Origin: Bigelowiella natans CCMP2755
Taxonomy: Eukaryota; Cercozoa; Chlorarachniophyceae
DNA: 64,000 bases
Assembly (NCBI GenBank): GCA_000320545.1
Contig: ADNK01000643.1
Location: 1-64,000 of the forward strand
Direction: 5' to 3'
The translations under genes and the position numbers were made by a program. Each line of letters begins with the position of its first letter. The first letter of the stretch is position 1. Below are positions 23,892-36,322 of the stretch, one piece after another. Below the pieces are notes generated by a model, which worked only from the letters and a program-made list of their open reading frames with translations, had not been told where the DNA came from and searched no databases.

Positions 23892-25556
23892 CTAGTCACT
23901 GTTGGCCAACTCTGCATGCAGAGCTGCTAACAGTTGGTCGCCATCGTCGTCTTCATCGTCTTCAGTTTCGTTGACTAGTACCCTGCTGTTCAAGGAGCCT
24001 GGCGGCTTTACGGAGAGCTTTGATTCGTGGCGTAATTTTATGGCAGCCACATCCGTCTCTTCTCCATCTGAAGAATCGATGTCTTCCAACACCTGGTGCA
24101 GCCTAGCTTCTAAGTCTGTGATATCCTCCTCGCCATCTTCATCCCCGCTTTTGTCAGCACTAATATGAGGGGACACCACCTTCACCTGTGCTGCTTCGAC
24201 ATTAGTACGTGACACATCCTTCTTGCCCCTTGGTGTCTTTTCCTCAGAAGAGGGTTGCTGCTGCTGCTGCTGCTGCTCAATTTTACCCCCTCTTTTGGTG
24301 ACTCTTTCCTTCTTAGCTCTCTGCTTCACCTCCCCGAAATGGACCTCAACCCTGAAGTCTTCGCCGAACCGGCTGCTTTTGTACGCAATGTCCAGGTCCG
24401 ACCGCTCTAGGTGCAGGATGTACTGCGAGGAAGAGGAGGACGACGACGATGACTCCAGATCGAGCATGGCGGTGTGGAACCCATACCGGAGCATTGTCAC
24501 ACGCTTCTTGATGGAGTGGAAGTGCCTCATCCGGATTATTGTATCGCCGTCGACGACTTGCTGCACATTGAACACCATCTTCTCATGTTTACTGGCACTG
24601 TAGACCATCAGGTCCCGTGAGCTCAGCTCGGTATCCTCATCATCGTACCTGTCACTATCTCCCTCCTGAACCCCCCCCACGGTCGTTCGAACCAGTTTTT
24701 CTTTCTGGAAAATCTGCAGATAGGGACGGCACGACTTTGAATCCCCTGGAGCTGCCTTGTACGCTGGGATGCCAAAGCATTGAATGCGGGTAATGCCCAA
24801 GGGTCTGGATGATACGCTGCTGCCTTTTCTTACATAACGCTCGAAATACTCCAGATATCGGTGCTGGGTGGGCACAATAACTGAAGCAGGACTAGCGTTG
24901 GCAGCTGTTGCTGTCGTCTTGGAGTCATTGAGAGCCGAGAGAGCAGAAAGAGTCGTAGCGTGCTGCTTTGTGTAGAAGAGATACGCAGCAAGCGTCATGG
25001 AGGTCCTTCCCTTCCCCGTATTGCAGTGAATGAGCGCCACATTTCTAGACTCCGCCGCCAGCCACGACTCGATTGACTTGCATATTTGGTGGAGGGTTTC
25101 CAGGGGCGGTGTGGGCATCCCGGGGAAAGAGAACTGGATCACCTGCTCATCAAACGGGGCAGTATCGTAGCTCACATCTGCAAGGTTCCAGACCATGAAG
25201 CGCTCAGGGTGCTTGGACCGCATGTAAGAACCAACTTCCTCCAAGTACCGTGTCCGTTGCGACTTGTTCCGAAATTTGGCGTTCATTGGTAACAGCATCG
25301 CCCTTGATGTTGTCGTCTCTTGTGGCAAGCCTTGCGCAAGGATCAGAATCCGGGGGTTTATATACCGAATATGCAGCTGATCTTCGGCCGTCACTGCTGT
25401 CGATGCTGCTTTCGGTGCGTTCAAACTCACTTTCCCTTCGCCAGCAGTTCTACTATTTATCTTATTCATAATCGATTTAGACGACGTTGAGAATCGGGTG
25501 CTCAAACCTTTCGACGGTTGCAGGAAGGTGAAAGGGAGCGGTGCCATCGACATGAA

Positions 25557-25617
<61 letters not shown>

Positions 25618-25936
25618 GTACCCAATACACACACCGCGCGCGCAAAGAGGAGAGAAAAGGAAAGAGAATCAAAACATAGGTGTGCAGACGGGCTGAAAAG
25701 AAGAGCAGCCATGAGACGGAGATACACTTTATAACTCCAGGTTGAAAATACCAATATTGACATATGAAGCGAAAATACGTACCGCTGAAGAAGGAAGAAA
25801 CCTTCTCTTTAACATGCGTAACATCCGAGACGACTCGTTCTATTCCGGTCTGCGGTTTCTCACCGTTTTGCTTTGGTGGTTTTCCGGCGCTATTAGCGTG
25901 GGGAGCAGCACTACAATTTGTAGGGTTCTCAGACAT
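23892..25936 (-). CDS. PTEN-like phosphatase with C2-like domain and acidic tail, 589 residues
   Basis: Exon 1 is 25783-25936 (ATG at 25936) and exon 2 is 23892-25507, joined in phase. The P-loop reads HCNTGKGRTS (about residues 212-221), preceded by the family's NLADVSYD and FSFPGMPTPPLETL segments. A C2-like region follows (RPYLQIFQKEKLVRT to RVEVHFGEV). Compared with PTEN's HCKAGKGR, the lysine after the catalytic Cys is Asn while the second P-loop lysine remains; that first lysine is linked to 3-phosphoinositide specificity, so substrate preference may differ. The last 150 residues are low-complexity: a Gln run and acidic patches. The intron holds a TA microsatellite. Lipid phosphatase activity is inferred. 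Confidence 0.85.
25561..25616. repeat. TA microsatellite
   Basis: About 28 TA units in the single intron of the PTEN-like gene. Confidence 0.9.
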
Positions 25937-27789
25937 CTGATATATTCGATGGATCAAACCAATTTGACATGGATGTAGATGACAAGGAGCTTAGCTGAAG
26001 TTGTGCGGAAATACCGACGCTGCCACCTGTGACGGGTTGTCCGCTACATTTCCCTCCTCTTCGTTCATTGGTGGGCTGCCCCCAATGCTAAGAGAGTATC
26101 TGGCCTCTTCGACTCTCAACGGGGATGCGCAGTGAACGGGTTGTGTGCTCGGATGAGGCCCTTCGCCTGGGTTTGGCCAGGCGATTGTCGTGAGTCGAGG
26201 AGTCGAGGTGGCGAGCCCGTGTGTGTTCCTTATCCTCGGTTTTCCCGCCAATAAAATCCTTGTCGCGCTTGAGAAACAGGACGTATTTCTTTGTTTTTTG
26301 TTCCGATATCTCGAGACATTCATCACACTGTCACATCAGAAATGAGGCGTGGGCTGCGTGGCTCCTGCCCTAGTGTGCAATTGCTAGTGTGCCTGCCTGA
26401 CATGCCCGAGCATTTGCAGCTGGTCGCCGATGGGCGCTTTGGCAGTGCAACCACTGTGGCGTTGCAATGTTTCCTGTGCGATCATGGACACAAGGCATTG
26501 CGCACGTCCAAACCCAAAATCAGCCACCACCGCAAAAGAAACTCGACAACCTGGCAAGCATCGATGGGGTTTGGGGATCTTGCAATCTCACTCTGAGAAA
26601 ATGGTGCAGATGTTTTTGAAAAGCAATGTGGGTGGTGCGCGATCAAGCGAACAGCATCGTGAGGAAATTTTTGTGGATTGCAACAACCCGGACTGAAGAT
26701 CATCTAATCATTCTGGCATTGGTTGAGTTCAATGTGCGCTGCGGTCATCGCGAACTTTGAAGATGATGCAAATTGGAAGTCCGTTGTTGCGTGCGATGTG
26801 AGATCTTTTCATTGCAGAGTTTCATGACCATAGTTCCGTGTTTCATCAGAATGTCGTGTTGATTTCCTCATTGCACGCAACAATTTTCCATCATGCAGTG
26901 TGCGTGCATGCCATGTGCGCGCATGCATGCATCCAAGTAGCGGCCATTTTCATGACTCATCAGCTAGCGATGCAGACGACAGAGTGCCAATATGACACAC
27001 TATAGAGACTCCATGAGTGTCTATGCACGTGCATGGACGTCTCTGCACGTGCAAGTGCATCTGTTCCAATGCCGGCCTTGATCCACATGCGTGTGCATGT
27101 GTCCCACGCATCGCATCGCCACGTAGCCACGTGCATGTGTGCCTTTTTTCATGCGCACACGACACATGGTGCTTCATTTCTATTATCACTTCATTGTGAG
27201 TTTGCACCACGCATGCACAGCATGTGTCGTACCTAGCATTTCAGCTAATCAACAAATGATGGCATGGATGTCACATTCTACTCACATGCATGTACTTGCT
27301 TGCTTAGCGGTATAGCGTGCACACGTGTAGAGACTTTTTGTCTTACATGTGACGCATACGAACTTGCACGTACACGTGTCTGGATATATAGATACGGTTT
27401 GTCGCAATGATCGATGAAGTTGCATTATAGGCGCGTCACACATGCACACATACCACATGCACGCACGCGGCGGCATCTAGGGCATGCCATCCGGCCATGC
27501 GCCCAGCAATGAGCAGCATATTTTTTAACTGCATATCCAGATCGATGAACTGAGCGGAGTGTCCACGCACAATGGCGAGCAAGTTATCAGGCGTAAAATC
27601 GACAAGGATCACACATACAAACGTACGTGCGTGCGTGCATGTGCGCCTCCGTTAATCGTGCATGGTCTATAGGGTGCAACGTAATAATCTGAAGTGGGAG
27701 CCACATCACACGTTCTGATCCGTTTAATCTTGGTCGTGTTCTGCTATAACAGTTCGACATTCACCATGCATTTCAATTTTTAATATATC
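25937..27789. repeat. Intergenic stretch with TGCA/CATG-rich island 2 (about 26330-27700)
   Basis: A 111-codon minus-strand frame at 25991-26326 is open but resembles nothing. From about 26330 the sequence becomes dense in TGCA, CATG and GTGC words with no gene. Word composition is like the other four islands. Confidence 0.55.
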
Positions 27790-29770
27790 TTATCCTTCAG
27801 GTTCTACTGGTGGCGCAGACGCTCCTGCTACAGGGTCGACGAGACCTCCGTAATTTCCGGCAACTCCTTCGTCCATAATTTTGTACTGGAGACCGCCCAC
27901 GCACAGAGCCAAAATCTGGACGACAGCGAGCAAAGGATCATTCCGTGAGAAAAAGTAAGTAGGCGTGCACTCTTGTGGCCCCTCATTTTGTAAGACATGC
28001 GTTGATGGATTGTAAATATATTATGTACGATTCGTTCTGGACATTCCATTCCTTATATGTTCTGCGCACCCATTTCCCCCCCTTCTTCCTTTTAGATAGA
28101 GTTTGGATGGTTAAAAGTAGCGTAAATATTACCGCTCCAACAATGGTAGCGCCGGCGCCTGCGAAAATTGCAGTTACGTAGGTAACATTTGAAGAGCCGT
28201 TGACACTATCGTGGACTGCTTTCTGAGAATATTTGTATCAAGCGAATCACTAACAAGAAACGCCATCAAAATATAAATGCCTCCCCTCCCCTCTACCTTC
28301 CACACCAGCACACACGCATGTGGCCATAATTGCAAATACGATAGATCCATATTCTATATCAAAATAGTAAACTTTGAATTAAAATGACTCACATTGATTT
28401 TACTTTGGCATCTATCAGACCACACACCAAGACTGAGGAAAGAGTGAAGAAAATGAATCAAGGAAACAATTAGATTACTATTCTTGAAGATCTAGTCAGA
28501 TTACATTCAGTTTTGCAGCGCTTGTAAAGGAAATCAGAATTTACGTAAAGACGTGCATCAATGACGGAATTCTTCGTCACACAGAGCTACAAATTCTCGT
28601 CGCTTAATCGTCAAAACTAGCTCTAGGTACTTTCACAAGAAAAAAAAAAGATATTATATCTAATGATTTGAGGACCAAGCCCAGAGCAGGAGTGAAATGA
28701 AGCAGAAAATTCCAACTGAAACATATCGCTTGTTCTCACCTAGAATACCGTCTGATGATGGGATAATATTTGAAATAATGAGAAGTTTTGTCAGCGAAAT
28801 TACAAAATTCTCCGCGGACAACAGGCGAAAAACTACCTCCTCCATACATCAGACGAAGCCCCACAACAGCTGCTCCAACGAGGAGCATGACCAACGTGAA
28901 AGAGAGCAGCCCCACTGTTATACAGGAGGAGGGGGGAATTAGAAAGATTGACGGTAATCATGGCAGTTGAGTAGAAATGACTTATTCCACTATGGTATAT
29001 TTAGTCTCCAACCACGTATCTACGCTAATCATTTATGACAATTCTTCGAAATCTATGTTTCACGTAATACAGATGTCTTTGCCTGCCTGCCCACAATCTT
29101 CGCAGTAATTAAGGCCTGGTAACGATGTGAGATCGTGAATATTACGTCGAAAGATACTGCGAAGCTCAGAAACCAAAATGTTAGGAGGAAATTTGCTCGC
29201 AAAATATGCAGTGGGTAGTCGCATAGATACATCTTAACGCGTTACATGCAATATGGGTAGTCTCGTGTGCTTTACTACTTAATACACATACTGGATGGGC
29301 ACTGATCTTTGTTCGTATACTTCCCCGAGACGGTTGAATCAACAGAACCCGAACTAGTCTTGGTCTGCACAAAAGTAATATTAAGGATAGAGATAATACA
29401 AAAGTCAAAGTGAAGCAATAGTAGACTAAGAGCAATCAAATATACTGACCTCAAATTTTTGTAAGCCGAATTTCGATGTGGATTTAAAATTATCACTCTT
29501 AATCATTGCGTACCCCCAGGCGGCATCATTTGGTTGGTCTCCTGAAGGGGGCAAAAAGAATTGACGGGAGATCTCTTCTCTACGTGACAAGAGACGTTCA
29601 CACACACGGCATATCCAGACATCACGCACCATGGATTATTCGCCCAACATACAAGAGAGAGAGTTGCGGAGATCTACACAAAGAAAGGGACCTGCGAATC
29701 CCACGATGACCATGATGAAGATCAGGAACAAAAGGAAGAAAGAGATAAGGTGGCCGGTTTTAGGAGTCAT
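27790..29770 (-). CDS. Predicted three-helix membrane protein, 224 residues
   Basis: Seven exons join in phase: 29692-29770, 29450-29541, 29292-29364, 28740-28914, 28393-28432, 28133-28222 and 27790-27915. The first helix follows the start (MTPKTGHLISFFLLFLIFIM), the second is SFTLVMLLVGAAVVGL and the third is split by an intron (AGAGATIVGA, then ILALCVGG). Between helices 1 and 2 lies a polar loop with a Cys; the loop between helices 2 and 3 has two Cys and an N-glycosylation site (NVT). The layout recalls a tetraspanin with one helix missing, but the CCG signature is absent, so I do not assign it. An acceptor-like site just before the ATG leaves room for an upstream exon. Confidence 0.6.
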
Positions 29771-30381
29771 CTTTGCTCTGCGGATTGGAGTTGAGAAGTG
29801 GGGGAAGATATCTATAATCTACGCAGCCTACGCAGCCTACAAGTAACGCAGCCTACAAGTAACGCAGTTCTGGAATCTTTAGGAGAAAAACGGCAGAACA
29901 AAACGAAATTACACAGGATGTCGCGAAGTAAAAATATCTGGTAAATTGTGGTATACCCAGGTAGCGACGGGTGCCCGCTTTCTTCTACATGTATATGTCG
30001 TCAGGGCGAAATGTCGGGTAAAACTGTGTTTTGACCGGTGCAATGCGCATGCTGTGTGGTGTACCCAACTGGAGTACTCACTGGACTGTAGTACCCGCTA
30101 AAACAAATATTAAAATTTCTTCCATTTTACATCGAAATCCGAGCGAATCCAGACGACACTTGGGATAAATTAGTTGTCGCAGGTAAAAGGTAACTGCTGC
30201 CACTGTTCACGAGAAGACACTGTTGCGTGCGTTTCTTCGGCTCCATCATCTTTCTCTTCTGTTCCATGTCTTGATCCGATAATCTACCATGATCCGAAAG
30301 CGCGGTCTCAGAGCTTAGGCTGGGATAAAGCAAATCTAGCTATTTGAGCAATTGCCCCTACGGACTCGAGCCCTCCTGCGG
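29771..30381. other. Divergent intergenic stretch with short tandem repeat
   Basis: It separates the starts of the membrane protein (minus) and the fusion enzyme (plus), so both promoters should be here. Near 29820-29867 the words ACGCAGCCTAC and AAGTAACGCAG are repeated in tandem. Confidence 0.55.
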
Positions 30382-33300
30382 ATGCAAGCCTTTGCACGGA
30401 GTAAACGCTTCACCACTTTCGCAAAGCTTTTGCGTTCTTCGAGTTGTAAGAAGAGAGCAGCGGTTCGTCGAACAGCCTCCAGACGGAACGTGGCCGCCTT
30501 TTCTACTCATTCCATAAGTTCAGAGGTCATAGTATATAAGCTTATTTAAATTTGTTACTACATATCTAAATTTAACTTTTTGCCACAGACCCCTCAACAA
30601 ATTGATGAAACCCAGCGACGTATCGATAAGAAAACTTCAGCAACTAGAGCACGTTCCCTGGTTTCTCTCAAGGACGACTGTGACCTGCAAAATGATTTCG
30701 ATGAAACCACTATACGCTATGTAGCTTGGGCTTATGTCGAAAGGATACTCGAGCATTTGAAAGATCCCTCGGTCGGTAGTGATGGAGAGGCAATCATACG
30801 AGCCTTCTCAGCTCTGGAATTTCTCTCTCAAGGAATGATAACAAGTCTGAAGGACTTTTCGCCTAAAAGTGCACAAAGGGATTCTGTTATCGACTCTCTG
30901 CACTGCGCAGTCGATACATGGAGATCTCTATTTCTTAAGCGGATCTTTCCCAGGTTTGACCCTGAAAAGGGCGAAGCTCGGTCAAACCTTTTCGACCTTC
31001 AATCGCGCGAGGCGACGAGGAAACTAATTCAAGAGTTGCAGTTTGATCAGGAAATCGGAGAAGCGAGCGAAACATTCAAGCACATCGAGGTTTTCTTCCG
31101 CGGATCCCATCAAATATGCGAGGTTGTGTTTTGGGTCCAGCGACAACTCTTAAAGAGGTTCCAAGTCCATCAAGAGCATAGAGATCTGTGCCTTTATAGC
31201 ACAAATGTATGACCAGCTCTCGCATCAGATGACGAATCTAAAATATATGGTACATTGACCAAGCTAACGCTTTTAGGGTTTCTTTTCCTACTCAATTCCT
31301 GCGGAGAGTTGAACGTAATGTTTTGGGAAATTAGGACATCTACGAGTATGCTCGTTATCGACCAGCACTTACGGGGACATCTGGCGCTGGTTCATTTCAG
31401 CTGCGATTTCTTAAGCGCCAAACTGATGCAGTGTTCATGGTAATAAGTACAATTTTTGGATTTTTCCTTCTAACACAAAAGTATAGTCGGGATGAGTGTT
31501 TGCATCGTCAACATCTAGCAACGATCCTGCGAGAAAAAGTAGAACAAAAATCGTAATAATGCCTAGAAACGTATTCATATAATTTTGGATATCTCCATGT
31601 AGTCTTCCCTGAGCATGCTGGAAGCTTTACGGATGGAGAACAGCACTGATAGTGCGGAGAGTGAAGGGAAATTATTTGGAGACATAGAAGGGAAGACGCA
31701 AAAGATTAGCGCGCTTTCTGAAGAAGAAGTCGATCGCATTGTTGACGATTTTGCTCTCTTATTAAGTAAATGCTTCATTCCCACAATGAGAGAATAATTC
31801 TTCCTTCATAGAGCTTCCTCCCTGTGCCTCTATATTTAATTTGGTTTTATTCTAAATTCAAATGACAGGCACCCCCGGGACACCAGAGTACGATCTGGCA
31901 CTTTCTGTACACTCTCTTGTTACTTCGGATCTGCTTTTCTGGAATCATCATGCGATGCTCGCAGCTTGTAGCATCGGTCTAAACACCCACGGAACAATGT
32001 CCATGTCCGTATCGATGCTGTTCAAGCGCATCAACCAGCGGTTGAACAAGTCCACAATGCTCAAGGCCCTATCCGAAGTCAGCAGCAAGATTGAGGCAAG
32101 CGACCCTGAAAACCACTGGATCACGGTCGACTATGCGGGCAAAAGGCTAGGAAAGGCCATATTTGAGAAGCTGGACTACTCTAGGAGCCGTGAAGTGAGA
32201 CAGAAAATAGAGGTAGATCAAAAGGATATTCTGAGCAGCCGATACGTTGAGAAATCACTCTACCGCCGGTACTTTGAGTGGGAGAAGTTGGCCAATCTGA
32301 ACGAATACCTACGATTCGAGACGTTCGGCTCAGGACTTCACATCAGCTCTGCGCCAAATATCGTTGCTGAGGCGATGGAAAAGCACATGTTGATGGGAAA
32401 TGACATATGGGGACACTACTTTGAGAGCACATTACCGCGAATACAGAGCACCGTCCTGCGGTTGCTAGATTTACCTGAGGGGGGGCACTGGACTGTCACT
32501 GAAGGCGCAAACACGACGGAGTTTCTACCACGAATCTTTTCGAGCGCACTGAGTGCAAGCACTGGGAAGACCCATATTGTAACCACCGATTCCGAGTTCC
32601 TCGCCGCGGACCGTGCTTTCGCTGAGAGGAGGGATTGCGTCTCAATGGTACCCTTCGGAGTCGGCTGCGACTTCAAAAAGACCCTTGACGACATCGCTGC
32701 GTTGGTGCGATCGCGGTCAGACGTAGGGCTGGTGTTTCTGTCACAGGTATACTCGAATACACAGGCTAGCTTGACTGAGAAGGAATTTGGAGACTTTCTT
32801 GGTTCGATCCCTGCAGAGGTGGCGGTGTGCGTTGACGTTACACAGGGCTTCTGCAACACTCCCTTCTCCTGGGGGAATGCGCTAGGGGGGGGCAGAACCT
32901 CCCCAGTGTACATAACGGGCACCTTCGTCAAACACGGAAGGGCAGGAGAAGGTGTTGGGTTCTTGGCACATCCTCGAGTCACCGCGGAGAGACTCCGGCC
33001 TCAGAACTCCGGCTGGACCGCATGTTTGTCCGGCCTTGGATCAGCCTCCACGCGATGCACGGAAGGGAGGGCAGCCTTCGATCAGGGCCTAGAATGGAGG
33101 GGAGGTACCCCTGCGAACTTCGCACACCTTGAGCTCGCAGTGCACACGTGGGATACCCTTCTTTTTAAGGAAAATAGGACGCTGTCCGACTTTCATGAAT
33201 ACGTCCAGGATTTGATCAAGCTGTTCCTCGATACGCTCGATTTCCAAGGCGTGGAAATTCTGAACCGACACAATCTGCTCGAGCGTGAGCGCAGGAAAGC

Positions 33301-33615
33301 GTTCCCTCACAGGGCATCAAATGCCCTCGTGTTTGACGTTGGTGAGAGAGCGAGTGACCTCCTGGACTACTTACGACAAAGCCACGGTGTGGTTTGTGAT
33401 TGCCGGAATTCAAGGTAATGTCACTGATTGTGTTCTTTGGTTGGACCGACGTGTTTACATCTTAAACGATATTCGTCATGAAAAGACCGGTCTATCATAT
33501 TCAATTGATTTTCTTCAGGTATGTTCGCGTGGGATTCGGCATCGAGCATGGTCCTGCACAAGTCCAAATTCTGGCGAACGCTATATCAAGTTATGAGGAA
33601 GGCCAGCAGAAGTAA
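30382..33615 (+). CDS. Mitochondrially targeted fusion: TDO-like domain plus kynureninase-like PLP enzyme, 907 residues
   Basis: Seven exons join in phase: 30382-30525, 30589-31206, 31264-31314, 31335-31439, 31603-31765, 31869-33414 and 33519-33615. Exon 1 is an Arg/Ser-rich presequence typical of mitochondrial import (RRTASRRNVAAFSTH). Residues 49 to about 430 resemble the tryptophan 2,3-dioxygenase superfamily: SHQICEVVFW recalls HQTYELWFK, YEYARYRPALTGTSGAGSFQ recalls the EFRDxLxPxSGFQS segment, and FWNHHAMLAACSIG with NTHGTMS sits where that family has its heme-ligand His. From about residue 520 the protein resembles kynureninase: Asp at about 683 (VCVDVTQGF), candidate PLP lysine at about 715 (TGTFVKHGRAGEG), and GVVCDCRNSRYVRVGFG at the end. 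If both act, it covers steps one and three of the kynurenine pathway. The PLP half is surer than the dioxygenase half. Confidence 0.75.
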
Positions 33616-33920
33616 CTTCATAGTGAAGCGTCGTATCGAAAACAGGGCGATGATTGCAGCCGATATTGAGCAACGGAACTGACGCATATGATGAAAGGAT
33701 AGGGAAATCCTCATAATAAACGCCCTCACGTATGAACACGTAAATTATGGGGAACCCCAAAATAACAATGTGAAACCATCTCATCACACAGGCGTATGTG
33801 CATATGACACAGCCTTGGACATGAATGCGCCACGCTGATGCAAATAAATTGACAGCGGCTATGACCTTCCCGTGACAACGCCATGAGTTCATGTTTTCAC
33901 GCTTCCTTCCTTCCAGCAAG

Positions 33921-33954
<34 letters not shown>

Positions 33955-34533
33955 CATATGCTATATGTAGCGCATAGGTACGTAACTACTGCGGCGCTAC
34001 ACACCAGTAGGATCCTCCGTGCTAGCGTGGACTAGGCAGCCATCATTTGCAATCATTATCGATGCGGGTGCAAGCAGCATTCTAGCGTTGTTGTGGCGTA
34101 AGTACGCACTAGAGCACAAATAACAGTGTAGCAATCTACAAATTTATATAAATTTAATGGATTAATTACATCTGTCTTACAATCTACATGCGTCATGGTC
34201 TCATGCGTTGCCTGATGCAATGGACACATGGTCACCATGCTTGTGCACAGACTACACGCAACCTCATGACATGAAGCTAACGCAAGCAGCAAGCAGATCG
34301 AGCATTCCTGTGTGCAGCCTACATGCAGCGCATTTGCACAGCTACGGGGAATTGCGCAATGCTGCGCGTGATGAAATAGAGAAAGAGTAATGAGCAAGAA
34401 CTTTTCAAGCCATGATGCATCCGCCTACTTGTGATGAGTACTACAAGCACTGCCTTGGACAAGCCTGTGCCCAAGGCTGTAGTACGGCACGCTAAAGCAT
34501 GCTGCTTCATGGAAACGTAGTGTCGTGTAGCCT
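33616..34533. other. Intergenic stretch with CA microsatellite and repeat fragment
   Basis: A CA run lies at 33921-33952. The segment 34140-34180 carries TTTAATGGATTAATTACATC, a fragment of the repeat family at 23690 and 53570. The 3' ends of two converging genes flank it; no gene seen. Confidence 0.6.
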
Positions 34534-35610
34534 TCATAAGGACGGCTCAGAGGTGTCAGTGGTACAAACCGCTACCCCTGGCTTGAAAGGACTGCCGAGA
34601 ACCACGCTATCGCCCCAGATGATTCCGGTAGAGATCATCGATAGTGCCTGCCCGTCCTGAAGCAGGTCGAAAGTCGCCTCCAGCTTTGGTGGTGTGGCCG
34701 AAGATGAAGAGCTTGAAGCTGGGTCAGGAGAGAACACAGTAAGGCCTCCGGGATTGACTACTGTGTCGTCGCCCATTCTAACAGGAACAAAAACATGATG
34801 ATTAGCTGATGTACTGAGACCAACTTCGTACGGATTTGTTGTCTCCTCTTTTGTTTTCTTGGTCAGGCATGTGTAGCAACAATACAGTGCGATTTAAAAG
34901 CCAGGATGAACGTACATAATCTTCGCGGACAAGAATGGAAACGGCGTGGCGCTGGCGAGTATGCTCCCACTTGACTGTCGGTGTATAGAAGGATAGCATA
35001 AAGTACGTGTGTGTCTGTGTGTGGGGAGTGTTGGTGTGAGGGAGGGAGGGGGAGAGAGGGGGGTGGGGGGGGAGGGGAAGAGAGCGAGGGCAATAAGGAA
35101 CACGTGAATACCTCATCATAGTCCAGATTGTCTATCATGTGTGGCGATGCTATTTCTCCACGGGCCTCGAGCAATCCATCGGCAGTAATCTTAAACATCC
35201 TTATCAGGTTTCCATACATATCAGCCTGAAGCGAAGAGGGGGGGAGAAGGGTGTTTGAAGTACACCATCGACACGTATATTACTCATCAGGCAGAGAGAA
35301 GGAAAGAGAAGAGGCAAGAAATCACCCCCGATCAATATCTGAGTAGATAAATGTGCTTAGACCCCTTTATCTCAACCCTTTTCCTTGTGAGAACCAATAC
35401 CCCATCACCCCACTTCCCGGTCTCTTTTTCCTTCCCCCCCTCTCTTTCCTATACTTCATACTGACCGCAAAGACAAAGCTTCTGTCCTTTGTTGCCGTTA
35501 TCCCGTTGTAGAAAAGACCCAGCTTGTCTGACGCTTTCGCACACTAGGGAAAAATACGTGAAATGGATGGGGAAATGTCCCTATTTGTTCGATCATTGTG
35601 CACTGAGCGG

Positions 35611-35651
<41 letters not shown>

Positions 35652-36291
35652 TATATATTATACTTATATGTTATCTTTTATTTACGTCCAAAGACTGCGC
35701 TCATACCTTCCATCCGACACGCTGCCCCTTGTTCTTATGACATCCGTAGATGTAGCTCCGAGGGACCCACATTTGTCCAAGGGTCTCCAAAAGCTAGCAG
35801 CATATTATCATTTGTGAAATATGGGTATTGTTATTGGGGGCGATGGGAGGTGACGAACTACGCCGTGAAGACGTGGAATACTAACATTCAGTAAAACGCC
35901 TACATACACAACACCTCCACATTTCCCTGGACGCCAGCACACTCACACACACACACACACACACTTGAATCTATATGCCTGGATATACTGCAAATAAACA
36001 CAGCCATATGAGCGAGCGGGGAAAATTTAGGTGAGTGCGACAGTTGCAGAAAAGATATCCGACGTTTTGGACTGCTTCTCTGATCGTAAAAGGCCCGTGA
36101 GCTCCTCCCAGAGGCTGTGAATACCAATGAAACCTGGTAGTGAGAGGGATAGGGTACAGGAAAACAGCAGAGTGCGGATGCGAAGGCTTGAGGATGAAAA
36201 TCAGCGATAGCACCAGCAACAACGACCTCTTGAAAGTGGGGAAGAAAGCTAAAGTTATTTAGAGGTAGCTGCAGTAGCAGCACAGCAGAGG

Positions 36292-36322
<31 letters not shown>

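Noticed and set aside
27790-29770. Tetraspanin assignment
   Set aside because: Only three helices and no CCG motif in the second loop.
29820-29870. Possible CRISPR-like array
   Set aside because: Only two or three short tandem words, no spacers, and the context is eukaryotic.
32416-32982. 189-codon minus-strand frame
   Set aside because: Antisense to the kynureninase-like exon, which has clear family motifs.
34894-35219. Open frames with Pro/Ser/Leu repeats next to a paraoxonase exon
   Set aside because: They read into the intron's GGGA-rich tract; the in-phase donor at 35112 fits the family better.
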